Shown piece after piece: positions 53,484-62,989 of a stretch of DNA of 64,000 bases; positions within the stretch are counted from its first letter, which is position 1; every line of letters starts with the position of its first letter. The notes beneath the pieces are model-generated. The model did not search any database and had not been told where the DNA came from. It saw nothing but the letters and a program-made list of their open reading frames with translations. The translations under genes were made by a program, and so were the position numbers. This stretch comes from CAVXFL01 sp963761015. GTDB lineage: Bacteria > Pseudomonadota > Alphaproteobacteria > Acetobacterales > Acetobacteraceae. The DNA lies in contig CAVXFL010000012.1 in the NCBI GenBank assembly GCA_963761015.1, positions 1 to 64,000 on the forward strand, read 5' to 3'.

Positions 53484-53924
53484 ATGAACCGCAACAGCCG
53501 ACCGACGCGCGCCGATTACCGGTTCTTCCACGCGATCACCACGCGCTGGAAGGACAACGACGTGTACGGCCACGTGAACAACGTGGAATATTATTCCTTC
53601 TTCGATACCGCCGTGAACTTCTGGCTGGTCTCGCGCAATCTGCTCGACATCGCCGACAGCCGGGTGGTCGGGATCGTGGTCGAAACCGGCTGCCGCTTTC
53701 ATGCGCCGATCGCGTTTCCGGACATCGTGACGGTCGGCATCCGCGTGGGCAAACTCGGCAACAGCTCGGTGCGCTACGAGGCTGCCGTGTTCCGTAACGA
53801 TGCCGGCGAAGCCGCGGCCGACGGGCATTTCGTGCACGTCTTCGTCGACCGCGCCACCATGCGTCCGGTGCCGATGCCGGACGCGGCGCGACAAGCACTC
53901 TCGGAACTCGTTATCACCTTGTAG
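53484..53924 (+). CDS. 4HBT-family (YbgC/FadM-like) acyl-CoA thioesterase
   Basis: 146 residues with the hot-dog fold motif TTRWKDNDVYGHVNNVEYYSF, in which the Asp after W-K is the catalytic residue, followed by GCRFHAPIAFPDIVTVGIRV and SSVRYEAAVF. The family releases free acids from acyl-CoAs or acyl-ACP. Substrate unknown. It has an independent position between coaA and a convergent exported-protein gene. Confidence 0.87.
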   Translation: MNRNSRPTRADYRFFHAITTRWKDNDVYGHVNNVEYYSFFDTAVNFWLVSRNLLDIADSRVVGIVVETGCRFHAPIAFPDIVTVGIRVGKLGNSSVRYEAAVFRNDAGEAAADGHFVHVFVDRATMRPVPMPDAARQALSELVITL

Positions 53925-53971
53925 CCGCTCCGGCCCGGCATGCCGGCGCGTGCGCCGGTCCACGAGAACAG

Positions 53972-54469
53972 ATGATGCACGCGACCCAGAGCGATCCCGC
54001 GCCCACGCCGCCCGGTCCGGAGCCAATGCCGACTCCGCCGCCGCCCGCAGGCCCGCCCAAGCCCGAGCCGATCCCGACGCCGCCCGGGCCGTTTCGACCG
54101 CGCCCCAGACCGCGCGCCGTGGGCTGGTGGCTACTGCGCGGTTTCCTCGATCCGGCTGAGGTCGATCGCCCGGAAGAAGTTTTCGAGCGTTTGCTTGTCC
54201 ACCTCGGGGCTGCCCTGCACCTTGATCAACACCTTGTCCGCCACGATCGCCTGCAGCGTGTTCGCGTCCGCGTCGTAGGTGACGCGCTGGCCCTCGATCA
54301 CCATCAGATCGGAGCCGCTGATCAGCATGCCGGCGCCGAGCAGCCCGGCCACGCTCTGCAGCATCGGCGAGTTGGCGATCAGCGAGATGTCGATAGTAGC
54401 GCCGTCCGCGCGAAAATAATGCCGCTCGGTGCTGGAGCCACCGCCCAGCAGCGCCGGGCCGACCGCTGA
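53972..54469 (+). CDS. Possible proline-rich small protein (doubtful)
   Basis: The first ~45 codons give a strikingly Pro-rich sequence, HATQSDPAPTPPGPEPMPTP and PPKPEPIPTPPGPFRPRP. Short Pro-rich proteins with this look are common in Proteobacteria. The rest of the frame overlaps the exported-protein gene on the other strand and is not credible as protein, so if real the gene is shorter or contains another indel. Confidence 0.25.
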   Translation: MMHATQSDPAPTPPGPEPMPTPPPPAGPPKPEPIPTPPGPFRPRPRPRAVGWWLLRGFLDPAEVDRPEEVFERLLVHLGAALHLDQHLVRHDRLQRVRVRVVGDALALDHHQIGAADQHAGAEQPGHALQHRRVGDQRDVDSSAVRAKIMPLGAGATAQQRRADR

Positions 54470-54719
54470 TCACCTTCGCGGGCGCGGCCGCCCAGCCGGG
54501 CGCCGGCGGCGGTAACACCGCCTTCCAAGCCTCCGCCTTGAGTTGCCGGACCAGGGCCGAGGCGGTGGACATCGCGCTCAGCGCGGCGGCGTAGTTCCCG
54601 CGCGAATACGCCGCCTCGGCCTGACGCAATTGATCCATCACCCGATCGGCGCGGGCGGGCGCCGCCGCGCCGAGCAACAGGACCAGCGCCGCGCCGCGCA
54701 CCGGCAAGCGCCGCCTCAC
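54131..54719 (-). CDS. Exported protein of unknown function (single-base frameshift near 54466)
   Basis: Read across one frameshift this gives about 195 residues: a signal peptide (VRGAALVLLLGAAAPARA), a helical segment DRVMDQLRQAEAAYSRGNYA, a short region VLPPPAPGWAAAPAKVI, then in the second frame VGPALLGGGSSTERHYFRA, DGATIDISLIANSPMLQSVA and a C-terminal KVLIKVQGSPEVDKQTLENF. This layout recalls a secreted protein of unknown function that is widespread in Rhodospirillales. Removing one A from ATCAGCGG repairs the frame. The start is a choice between GTG 54719 and ATG 54761. Confidence 0.6.
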
Positions 54720-54858
54720 CCGGAGACACCGCCGCGCGGTGTCGCTATAGTCTCGCGCCATAGGGAACCTCGTGCTGGCTGGTCGCGGCCGATACCGCGA
54801 CGGCGGCGCGGCGTGTCCCATGCTCAACCGAGGCAGCAAGCGAACGGAGGGAACAAGG

Positions 54859-55632
54859 ATGGACGTCGCGGTTACCCGAGAGCCTGATGCCATTCTGGAC
54901 GCGCGGCGGCAAGCGCGCGTCGATCTGGCCGCGGCGCACCGCCTGGCCGTCATGCACGGGCTGAACGAGGGCATTTTCAATCATCTGACCCTGACGGTTC
55001 CCGGCACGTCCGACCGCTACTACCAGATCCCGTTCGGCTTGCATTGGTCGGAGGTGACGGCGAGCTGCTTCATGGAAGTGGGCTTCGACGGCAGCGTGCT
55101 CGCCGGCAGCGGTGAGGTGGAGCAATCCTGCTACTGCATCCACGCGCCGATCCATCGCCTGTTGCCGCAGGCGGCCTGCGTCATGCACACGCACATGCCG
55201 TTCGCCAGCGCGCTGACGCGGCTCGAGGACATGCGCCTGAAGCCGGTCGGCCAGACCGAGGTCGGCGTGCTGCGGACCGTGGCGTACGACGATGACTACA
55301 CCGGCCCGGCGTTCGACCCGTCCGAAGGGGAGCGCCTGGCCGGGCTGTTCGGCGACAAGAAGGTGCTGTTCATGGCCAATCACGGCATCGCGGTGATCGG
55401 CCGGACCGTCGCCCAGGCGTACGATTTGCTCTACTACGTCGAGCGCGCCGCGCAGGTGCAGCTTTATGCGACGTGGACCGGGCAGAAGCTGCGCGAGATG
55501 CCGGCCCAGGTGCTGGACAAGACGAAGCGCGATTATTCCGCGCCGAATTATCGCGACATGCCGCCGCACGAATGGCACTTCGCCGCGCTGAAGCGCCTCG
55601 TCGACCGCCGCGAGCCCGACTACCGGGACTGA
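54859..55632 (+). CDS. Class II aldolase/adducin-family protein
   Basis: 257 residues: AVMHGLNEGIFNHLTLTVPG, a metal site with histidines in MHTHMPFASALTRL and a later ANHGIAVIGRT; long C-terminal helix. Related to the gene at 48269 but only distantly by eye (different N-terminus and the YQIPFGLHWSEVTA segment). Substrate unknown. It is followed by the ABM-domain gene after 44 bases and is probably co-transcribed with it. Confidence 0.85.
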   Translation: MDVAVTREPDAILDARRQARVDLAAAHRLAVMHGLNEGIFNHLTLTVPGTSDRYYQIPFGLHWSEVTASCFMEVGFDGSVLAGSGEVEQSCYCIHAPIHRLLPQAACVMHTHMPFASALTRLEDMRLKPVGQTEVGVLRTVAYDDDYTGPAFDPSEGERLAGLFGDKKVLFMANHGIAVIGRTVAQAYDLLYYVERAAQVQLYATWTGQKLREMPAQVLDKTKRDYSAPNYRDMPPHEWHFAALKRLVDRREPDYRD

Positions 55633-55676
55633 TTTATGTGGCGTTCGGCCATCTCGCCCGGCACGGGGGGCTGCCG

Positions 55677-56237
55677 GTGTACTGCGTGATCTTCGAGGTG
55701 CAGCCGGAGCCGGCGCAGATGGATACCTATCTGGCGCTGGCGGCGCGGCTGAAGCCGGAGGTGGAGCGGAACGAGGGCTTCCTCTCGGTCGAGCGCTTCA
55801 AAAGTCGCGCCCGTCCCGGCTGGGTTCTCTCGCTGCAGTTCTGGCGCGACGACGAGGCGGTCGCGCGCTGGCGCCGTCACGAAATGCACCGCGGCATGCA
55901 GGAGCGGGGCCGGCGCGATCTGTTCCTGGATTACCGGCTGCGCGTCGGACCGGTGCTCCAGACAGCGGCGCCTGCTCGCGCGCCGGCACGGACGGTCGCG
56001 GTGATCGAGACCGATGCCGAGCGCGCGGAACTGGCGCCGCGCCTGGCCGACCAGGACGTGTTCGACAGCCTGTACAATCAGGGCCGATGCGTGCTGCTCG
56101 GCGCCTGGCCGGACACCGGCGCGGCAACAGGATGGCGCGAGCGAACCGAAGCGGCGATCGGCCCGACCGGGCGCCTCAGCATCGTCGCGGTGGCGCGCGA
56201 CTATACGAAAACGAGCCGCTCGGAGGCACCGCGCTGA
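55677..56237 (+). CDS. Antibiotic biosynthesis monooxygenase (ABM)-domain protein
   Basis: 186 residues. The N-terminal ~95 residues form an ABM-type dimeric alpha-beta barrel (VIFEVQPEPAQMDTYLALAA, NEGFLSVERFKSRARPGWVL, RRHEMHRGMQERGRRD). The C-terminal half (TVAVIETDAERAELAPRLAD, then YNQGRCVLLGAW) has no recognised domain. The GTG start follows a GGGGGG run. Pairing with the class II aldolase suggests a shared pathway, not an antibiotic role. Confidence 0.7.
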   Translation: MYCVIFEVQPEPAQMDTYLALAARLKPEVERNEGFLSVERFKSRARPGWVLSLQFWRDDEAVARWRRHEMHRGMQERGRRDLFLDYRLRVGPVLQTAAPARAPARTVAVIETDAERAELAPRLADQDVFDSLYNQGRCVLLGAWPDTGAATGWRERTEAAIGPTGRLSIVAVARDYTKTSRSEAPR

Positions 56238-56656
56238 AAAGTGGCTATCGCCGGGCTCATGACTCCCCTCATTTGTAACTGGCACATTATTTCCGGCGGC
56301 CAAGCTTCGACTCTCCGAGATGCCCCTTGTTGTTCATGACTTGCCACATCACTACGGCCGGCAAGCCGTACGAGTTGTGCTGTCAAGCGAGGATCGGTGG
56401 GTGATCGCTGAGCACGCTATTCTCCCGCATTGAAATGACTCGTCAAAAATGAGGGGATGGTTGAGATCGCGGGGAGTTAGCCGGTTGAGAACGCAAGTGG
56501 CATACTACGGGAACGGTGGGACATTTTACGGTATTTGCCAGCCATCTTCGGTGATCTGAGCGTCTTTGTTAACTAATTGACGGGATGCTATCCACCCCCG
56601 GAGTCTCTGGTGATTGCGAGGCGTGCGGCAGAGATAGTGTTCGAAGGAACGTTGTC
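56238..56656. other. Lower-GC intergenic region
   Basis: About 420 bp, visibly richer in A and T than the neighbouring genes. No coding frame, tRNA or repeat was recognised. It probably carries the promoter of the PAS-GGDEF-EAL gene and marks the left border of an acquired segment that reaches about 59.9 kb. Confidence 0.4.
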
Positions 56657-59510
56657 ATGAACGACACTATCGAATCCGAACTGAAACATAGCAGCATAGC
56701 GCCCGAGATCATTTTGGCGTTGGTCAGGGACGGGGTGTTTGTGACTGACGCGAAAACCGGGACTTTTACATACGTAAATGACGCTGGCTGTGAGATGTTT
56801 GGCTACTCTCAGAGGGAGCTCATCGGCCGCAATATTGGATTCCTCTCGACGGGAATTCCGCCTTATACGCAAGAAGATGCGGTAGATTGGTTGAAAGGAG
56901 GGCAGGGCGATGCGGCAAAGGGATTTGAGTGGCATTGCAAAACCAAGGGCGGTGGCTTCTTTTGGAGCGAAATTTCGTTGCGAGTTGTGCCGTACGGGGA
57001 TCATCAGGTAGTTGGTCTGGCGATCGTTCGTGACATTACCGATCGGAAGCTTTCGAGCAAATTATTACATGATAGTCAGGCCGCACTCGTTGAGGCGCAA
57101 GCTGTAGCTCACGTTGGCAGTTGGCAGGTCGACTTGGTCAAAAACAGCGTTGTATGGTCGGAAGAATGTTATCGAATATTCAACGTCGATCCAGCGACTT
57201 TTATTCCGACCTCTGATTACTTCATGGCCCATATTCACCCCGACGACCGCGACGCGTTGACCGATACGCACGCCCGGACGCTGCGCGATCGTAGCCACGG
57301 CACGCTGGAGCAACGCATCGTGCTCGACGATGGCGCGGTTCGGACGGTCGAACAGCGATGGGCAAACTTTTTTGACGTCGATGGCAAACCGTTGCGAACC
57401 GTCGGCACCATCCAGGATATCACAGCACGCAAAATTGCCGAAAGCAAACTGAAGCAGGAAAGAGATTTCTCTGGTGCGTTGATCGACAGTCTTCCTGGGC
57501 TATTTGTTGTGTTCGACAGACTTGGTCGCTTCGTTCGCTGCAACGACAATATGTCAGCATTGACGGGCGTCCCCATTGAGCAACTGCTGGGAACGGATGC
57601 GTTCGCGCTTATAGTGGAGAGCGATCGCGACCTGGCACGGATCAAAATGCTTGAGGCCTTCGATGTCGGCGTTGCGAGCGTCGAGTTCGGCGTCCGCTCC
57701 AAAGCCGGTGATGTACGCACCATTCTCTGGAATGGTCGAACGATCATGAATGAAGGGAGTTGTCAGCTTGTCGCTGTTGGGCTGGACTTGACCGAGATGC
57801 GTGAAATCGGGGAGCGTCTACAGACGAGCGAAGAGCGATTCCGTGCGGTCAGTCAGAATGCCCTGGACGCAATCATCATGATCAATGACGCCGGCGAAGT
57901 GACCTATTGGAACCCCGCCGCGGAGCGCATCCTCGGCTATCCGGTCAGCGAGGCTACTGGCAGAAACGTTCACGAGTGGATTGCGCCACCACGGTTTCGC
58001 GAGAAGGCAACCGCGGGACTGGGACGATTTGCCACGACAGGGCAGGGCGATGTTTTGGGCACGACGCAGGATCTAGCGGCGATCAAAAAGGACGGTGGCG
58101 AAATCCCAATCGAGATGTCGATCGCGAGCTTTCGGCTCGGCGCGAAGTGGCAGGCGGTCGCGTTCCTGCGGGATGTCACCGTACGGAAGCGTATGGAACA
58201 ACAGATGGCGCATATGGCGCACCACGACATATTGACGGGCCTCGACAATCGCGGGGTGTTCGTTGATATGCTGAATCAGGCGATCGCCATGTCGCAGCGA
58301 GGCGGCAAGCTTTTTGCTGTCCTCTACCTCGATCTTGATCACTTCAAGGACGTCAACGACACTCTGGGTCATCCGGCCGGAGACGAGTTGCTGCGGTCGG
58401 TGGCCCGGCGCCTGCTGGCGGCCGTTCGGACATCCGACGTCGTCGCGCGGTTCGGAGGTGACGAGTTCGCACTGATCGCGACCAATCTGCCTGAGCCTAA
58501 AGATGCCGCCAAGCTGGCGGACAAGATACTTCAGGCGCTCAGCGTTCCCATATTCATCCAAGGCAGCGAGATACGTTCCGAGGCAAGCATCGGTATCGCC
58601 GTTTATGGAGAGGATGCACCAGACGCAGAGACGCTCCTGGCCCATGCCGATCTCGCCCTGTACCGAGCCAAGTCCGAGGGGCGAGGGACGTTCCGGTTCT
58701 TTGCCGCCTCGATGGATACGGAAGGTACGGGCGAGGGTGACGCTCGACGCCGAACTTCGCGATGCGTTGGCCCGCGGCCAGTTCTTTCTTGTGTACCAAC
58801 CCCAAATCGATGTCGACACTGGCCACGTCATCGGTGTGGAGGCGATGGTTCGCTGGCGGCATCCTAGGTTGGGAGTCATTTTACCAGCCAACTTCATTCC
58901 TGCTACGGAAAAAGATGGACTGATCGTGGGGCTGTGGCGTTGGGTATTGCACGAGGCCTGCCGTCAAATGAAGGAATGGATCGATGCCGGGATCGGCCCG
59001 CCGCTGATAGGGGTGAATTTGTCAGTGCTGCAATTCAAGACGCCGACGGAGATCGAGAATGTCATCGTGGCGATTTTGGCCGAACTCGCTCTGCCACCAC
59101 ACCTGCTAGAGCTTGAACTGACGGAGAGCGTCCTCATGGAAGCGTCGCATGGAAGCGACATCTTCCATCGGCTCCGCGATGCGGGCGTGCGCATCGCGAT
59201 TGATGACTTTGGTAGCGGATATTCGTCGCTTAGTTATCTCGTCCACCTTCCGGTCGATCGCATCAAGATCGCGCAGAATTTTACGGCCGATCTGACGTCG
59301 AATTCGAGCGCCGCGAAAATTGTCAAGGCGTCCATTGGGCTGGCGCATGATCTTGGGCTCGACGTCGTCGTGGAGGGTGTGGAGACAGAAGCGCAACTGG
59401 AGCTGATCAAGTCCTGGGATTGCCACAAAGTGCAGGGATACTATTTTTGCAAGCCATTACCCGCTGAAGAGACGGCGGTATTCCTGCGTGCCAACGCCCT
59501 GGCCAAGTAG
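56657..59510 (+). CDS. Multi-PAS GGDEF-EAL cyclic-di-GMP protein (single-base frameshift near 58725)
   Basis: About 951 residues across the frameshift; cytosolic. Four PAS/PAC modules fill residues 20-520, each ending in a DIT-type motif (IVRDITDRK, TIQDITARK, VGLDLTEMR, LRDVTVRKR). The GGDEF domain has FGGDEF and an RxxD inhibitory site (RTSD). The EAL domain follows in the next frame (VTLDAELRDALARGQFFLVY), with EAMVRW in place of the EALVRW motif and intact DDFGSGYSS and EGVET. Removing one G from ACGGAAGG joins them. Lower GC suggests acquisition. Confidence 0.88.
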
Positions 59511-59511
59511 G

Positions 59512-59745
59512 TTCCGAAGCAAGCGCTTTGCCAAACGTCAGCAGATGCCGTGGACGAAGCGCGACGCGCAGGTGCTGCCGCGGACCCGAACCCGGACGCT
59601 TGACGGCACGCTCCGGTCTCGCTTCGAGGAATGGTATCCGGGCCTCGCCAACGACAATGCGACAGAGGCGGGTCATGCGACCCTTCAACACGCGTCTTCA
59701 GAGCGATGGGCGTTCATGAATCCACAAGCGAGCGAAATCGTTTAA
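59512..59745 (+). pseudogene. C-terminal remnant of a transposase (ISKra4-like?)
   Basis: The frame KRFAKRQQMPWTKRDAQVLP, then RTRTRTLDGTLRSRFEEWYPG, resembles the closing part of transposases with the KRFxKxQQMxWTxRGAHLLL ... WYPG pattern. Only this C-terminal piece is present and no inverted repeats were found. The family assignment is from memory and tentative. Confidence 0.4.
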
Positions 59746-59862
59746 GTTCTCTAAAATATACAGATCCGTCAGGCTTGATAACGCTCACAAATGATCCGAG
59801 CGGACTACCGCCCGGCTGGACACTTGACCCTACACACAAATATCCAGGATTAATAGCTTTGG
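59742..59862 (+). pseudogene. Fragment of an Rhs-type C-terminal variable region
   Basis: The frame LKYTDPSGLITLTNDPSGLP, then PGWTLDPTHKYPG, matches the junction after the DPxG motif that closes the Rhs core, together with the known variant tail of form TVTND-x-GLPPGW. GC is low. It is fused in frame to the sequence preceding DedA, and neither the Rhs core nor a toxin or immunity gene remains, so it is a scrap of a polymorphic-toxin locus. Confidence 0.45.
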
Positions 59863-59867
59863 CGTGG

Positions 59868-60449
59868 TTGTTTCAAATCGAATCGCCGTCCTGTCTCGCG
59901 CGTTCACGAGGACCCGGGCGCGTTTGGAGGCGCATCATCGGAAATCTGACCGAATCCACGCTGACCTTCGTTCGCAATCACGAAGCCTGGGCGCCGGTGG
60001 TGGTTTTCGCGCTCTCCTTCGGCGAATCGTTGGCGATCGTCTCGCTGATCCTCCCGGCCACCGTGATCCTGCTTGGGGCCGGCACGGTTATGGCCGCCGC
60101 GGAACTCGGATTTTGGCCGATCTGGGCCGGCGCCGTGCTCGGGGCGGTGTTCGGCGACTGGATCTCGTACTGGTTCGGCTACCGTTTCAGCGACAGGGTC
60201 GGCGGCCTCTGGCCGCTGTCGCGCCACCCGGAACTGCTGCCGAGGGGGCAGCGCTTCTTCGAGAAATGGGGCGCGCTGGGGGTGTTTTTCGGCCGCTTCC
60301 TGGGCCCGTTGCGCTCAGTCATGCCGCTGGTGGCGGGAATATGCGGCATGCGGCAACTGCCGTTTCAGGCCGCCAACATCGCCTCCGCCCTGCTCTGGGC
60401 AACCTCGGTGCTCGCCCCCGGCACGTTCGTGGTCCGGTGGTTTCTGTAG
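59868..60449 (+). CDS. DedA-family membrane protein
   Basis: About 190 residues with four to five membrane segments. DedA motifs: FGESLAIVSLILPATVILLG, the amphipathic FGDWISYWFGYRF, RFFEKWGALGVFFGRFLGPL with the conserved Gly-Arg-Phe-x-GP loop, and VMPLVAGICGMRQLPF. The start is uncertain: the frame is open far upstream into Rhs debris, TTG codons exist at 59859 and 59868, and a GGAGG lies just before an ATC codon at about 59929-59934. The true N-terminus is likely near NLTESTLTFVRNHEAW. Confidence 0.85.
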   Translation: MFQIESPSCLARSRGPGRVWRRIIGNLTESTLTFVRNHEAWAPVVVFALSFGESLAIVSLILPATVILLGAGTVMAAAELGFWPIWAGAVLGAVFGDWISYWFGYRFSDRVGGLWPLSRHPELLPRGQRFFEKWGALGVFFGRFLGPLRSVMPLVAGICGMRQLPFQAANIASALLWATSVLAPGTFVVRWFL

Positions 60450-60674
60450 CCTTTGTCCGCGGCAAGATAGCAAAGCAGTACGTCACCGCGAAACTTGCCC
60501 GGTAGCGGCCGAACTGCCGCTCGCCGAGGGTGTTCTGTCGCCGGCAACGATATCCGGGATCGCGGAAGGGGCGAGCAGCCCTGCCGCGGCAGTCCGTTTA
60601 CACCCGGACGACGCCGCCATCGGCGGATCGCTCGGCCGGCGGTCCGCCACGCAACTCCTCGGAGGAATCCTGCA

Positions 60675-61349
60675 ATGCAATTCTCGAAGCTTGGCGCTTT
60701 TACCGCGCTGGGGCCGCGCTGGCGCTGCCCGCCATGGCGCATGCCGACCATCCCTGGATGGCGCAAAGCGGCCAGGGCGACTACTCGGGCTCCAATCAGG
60801 CGACGAACAGCCCGAGCGACTATTCAGACAATTTCGGCGGTTCCGAACGGACCATAGGCCAGAACACCGGGCCGAATCACTACGTCCAGGGCGGTCCTGG
60901 CAGGGTACATGCACGGCCACTGGTTCCACCACCGACTGATCGCGCACGAAATCCACGCCCTCAGGCAATCCCTGGAGCGCGCCGGGTTCTCGCATGTCGG
61001 GGTCATGCCGGAATCCTTCCTTGTCCGGGCTCAGGACAACCAAGGGCACGACGTGCTGATGCTCGTCAGCCCGCACGCCATCCAGGAAATGGTGGCGCTC
61101 CACGCCGGCCAGCGCGGTCCCGGCGGCATGGGCATGGGCAAGCAGGGCATGATGGGCCAGGGTGGCATGATGCACCGCCAAGGCGGCATGATGGGCCAGG
61201 GCGGGATGATGGGCCAAGGCGACATGCGTTACGGTGGCATGATGCACCACCAAGGCGGCATGATGGGGCAAAACGGCATGAATTCCGGCGGCATGGCCGG
61301 GAATTTCGGGCCGATAAATCGCGGCGGCATGAACGGCAACCGCGAATGA
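60675..61349 (+). CDS. Exported Met/Gly-rich protein, possibly metal-binding (two apparent frameshifts)
   Basis: Read across two indels (near 60708 and 60904) the gene gives about 224 residues. A strong GGAGGAA precedes the ATG at 60675. Signal peptide: MQFSKLGAFTALG joined to AALALPAMAHA; then an acidic, Ser/Asn-rich linker (MAQSGQGDYSGSNQATNSPS), a compact domain with histidines (MHGHWFHHRLIAHEIHALRQ, HVGVMPESFLVRAQDNQGH), and a C-terminal tail of about 75 residues with repeated MMGQGG/GGMMHHQ units. Methionine and histidine clusters of this kind are typical of periplasmic copper-binding proteins. Homologous family unknown to me. Confidence 0.65.
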
Positions 61350-61476
61350 CCGACCCGCGCTCGGTTTGCCGCTGAGCGGAGATCCGAGAGGGCCGGTCGC
61401 GACGCCCGGCCCTCGTCGCGCGCGCGGCCGCCATTCGGGCGCAACCGCAGGCCAGCCACAACCGTTTCCAGCCGCC

Positions 61477-62907
61477 GTGGATCGCGTTTTCGAGACCGAT
61501 GTGCCGGCGCGGCTGGATCGCCTGCCCTGGAGCCGGTTCCACTGGCTCGTGGTGATCGCGCTCGGCATCACCTGGATCCTCGACGGGCTGGAAGTGACGC
61601 TGGTCGGCTCGCTCTCGGGGGCGATCGCCGAAAGCCCGTCGTTGCATCTCTCGGGCGGGCAAATCGGCTGGTCGGCGAGCGCGTATCTGGCCGGCGCGGT
61701 CGGCGGCGCGCTGCTGTTCGGATGGCTGACCGACCGGCTGGGGCGCAAGAAGCTGTTCAGCATCACGGTCGCCATCTACGCGGTCGCCACGGTCCTGACC
61801 GGCCTTTCCTGGAATTTCTGGGCCTTCGCCGCTTTTCGCTTCATGACCGGCACCGGCATCGGCGGCGAGTACGCGGCCGTGAACGCCACCATCCAGGAGT
61901 TGATCCCCGCCCGCCGTCGCGGCTTCACGGACCTGGTCATCAACGGCAGCTTCTGGCTCGGCGCCGCGCTCGGCGCCGGGGGCGCGGTCGTCGCGCTCAA
62001 TCCCCGAATCGTTCCCCCCGAGGTCGGCTGGCGTGCCGCGTTCGTGGTCGGCGGCGTGATCGGCATGGTGGTGCTGTTCCTGCGCCGCTGGATTCCGGAG
62101 AGCCCGCGGTGGCTGATGACGCACGGCCAGCCGGAACAAGCCGCCCACGTGGTCGCCGGGATCGAGCGGCGCGTCGAGCGGGAGACCGGCCGCCCGCTGC
62201 CGGAGGTCCCGGGGCCGAAGCTGCGGCTGCGGCGCGACGTGCGCGCCTGGTATTTGGCGAGCTTCGAGGCGCTGTTCCGTCGCTATCCCCGGCGCACCGT
62301 GCTCGGGATCTCGCTGATGGCGGCCCAGGCGTTCTGCTACAACGCCGTGCTGTTCACCTACGCGCTGATCCTGACCAATTTCTACGGCATCAAGTCGGGC
62401 AATGTCGGGCTGTTCATGCTGCCCTTCGCGCTCGGCAATTTCCTCGGGCCGCTGCTGCTCGGGCGGATGTTCGACGCCGTCGGCCGCAAGCCGATGATCA
62501 CCGCGACCTATGCGCTGTCCGGGGTGCTGATGGCCTTCACCGGCTGGCTGTTCGCGCAAGGGGCGCTGAGCGCGGTGGAGCAGACCGCCGCCTGGACCGG
62601 CATCTTCTTCGTGGCCTCCGCCGCGGCCAGTTCCGCGTACCTGACGGTGGGCGAAAGCTTTCCACTGGAGGTGCGGGCGGTCGCCATTTCCATCTTCTAC
62701 GCGTTCGGCACGGCGGTGGGCGGCATCGCCGGTCCGGCGCTGTTCGGGGCGCTCATCGAGACCGGATCGCGCCACGAGATCCTTTGGGGCTACCTGCTGG
62801 CCGGCGGGCTGATGCTGGGCGCCGCGGGGGTCGAGGCGGTGCTCGGCGTAGCGGCGGAAAAACGGCCATTGGAGGAGGTTGCGCGCCCGCTTTCGAGCGC
62901 CGACTGA
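61477..62907 (+). CDS. MFS transporter (sugar-porter-like/SP family)
   Basis: 476 residues with 12 membrane helices. The loop 2-3 motif is GWLTDRLGRKKLF and its duplicate is GRMFDAVGRKPM; also RFMTGTGIGGEYAAVNATIQ and ESPRWLMTHGQPEQA. The pattern fits SV2/sugar or aromatic-acid carriers with an extended loop 6. Substrate unknown. GTG at 61477 is chosen because it begins just before the conserved helix-1 segment; the frame is open from 61366. Confidence 0.87.
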   Translation: MDRVFETDVPARLDRLPWSRFHWLVVIALGITWILDGLEVTLVGSLSGAIAESPSLHLSGGQIGWSASAYLAGAVGGALLFGWLTDRLGRKKLFSITVAIYAVATVLTGLSWNFWAFAAFRFMTGTGIGGEYAAVNATIQELIPARRRGFTDLVINGSFWLGAALGAGGAVVALNPRIVPPEVGWRAAFVVGGVIGMVVLFLRRWIPESPRWLMTHGQPEQAAHVVAGIERRVERETGRPLPEVPGPKLRLRRDVRAWYLASFEALFRRYPRRTVLGISLMAAQAFCYNAVLFTYALILTNFYGIKSGNVGLFMLPFALGNFLGPLLLGRMFDAVGRKPMITATYALSGVLMAFTGWLFAQGALSAVEQTAAWTGIFFVASAAASSAYLTVGESFPLEVRAVAISIFYAFGTAVGGIAGPALFGALIETGSRHEILWGYLLAGGLMLGAAGVEAVLGVAAEKRPLEEVARPLSSAD

Positions 62908-62989
62908 AACTTCCGCCACCCGGCGGAAACCGCCCGTGGTGCTGCGCCGTTCAGGCCTGGACGGGGGGCGTAAACCACGGAGACCAAAG

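Noticed and set aside
56281..56298. TGGCAC-N5-TTCC as a sigma-54 promoter
   Set aside because: The -12 element lacks the essential GC, and no suitable gene start lies at the right distance.
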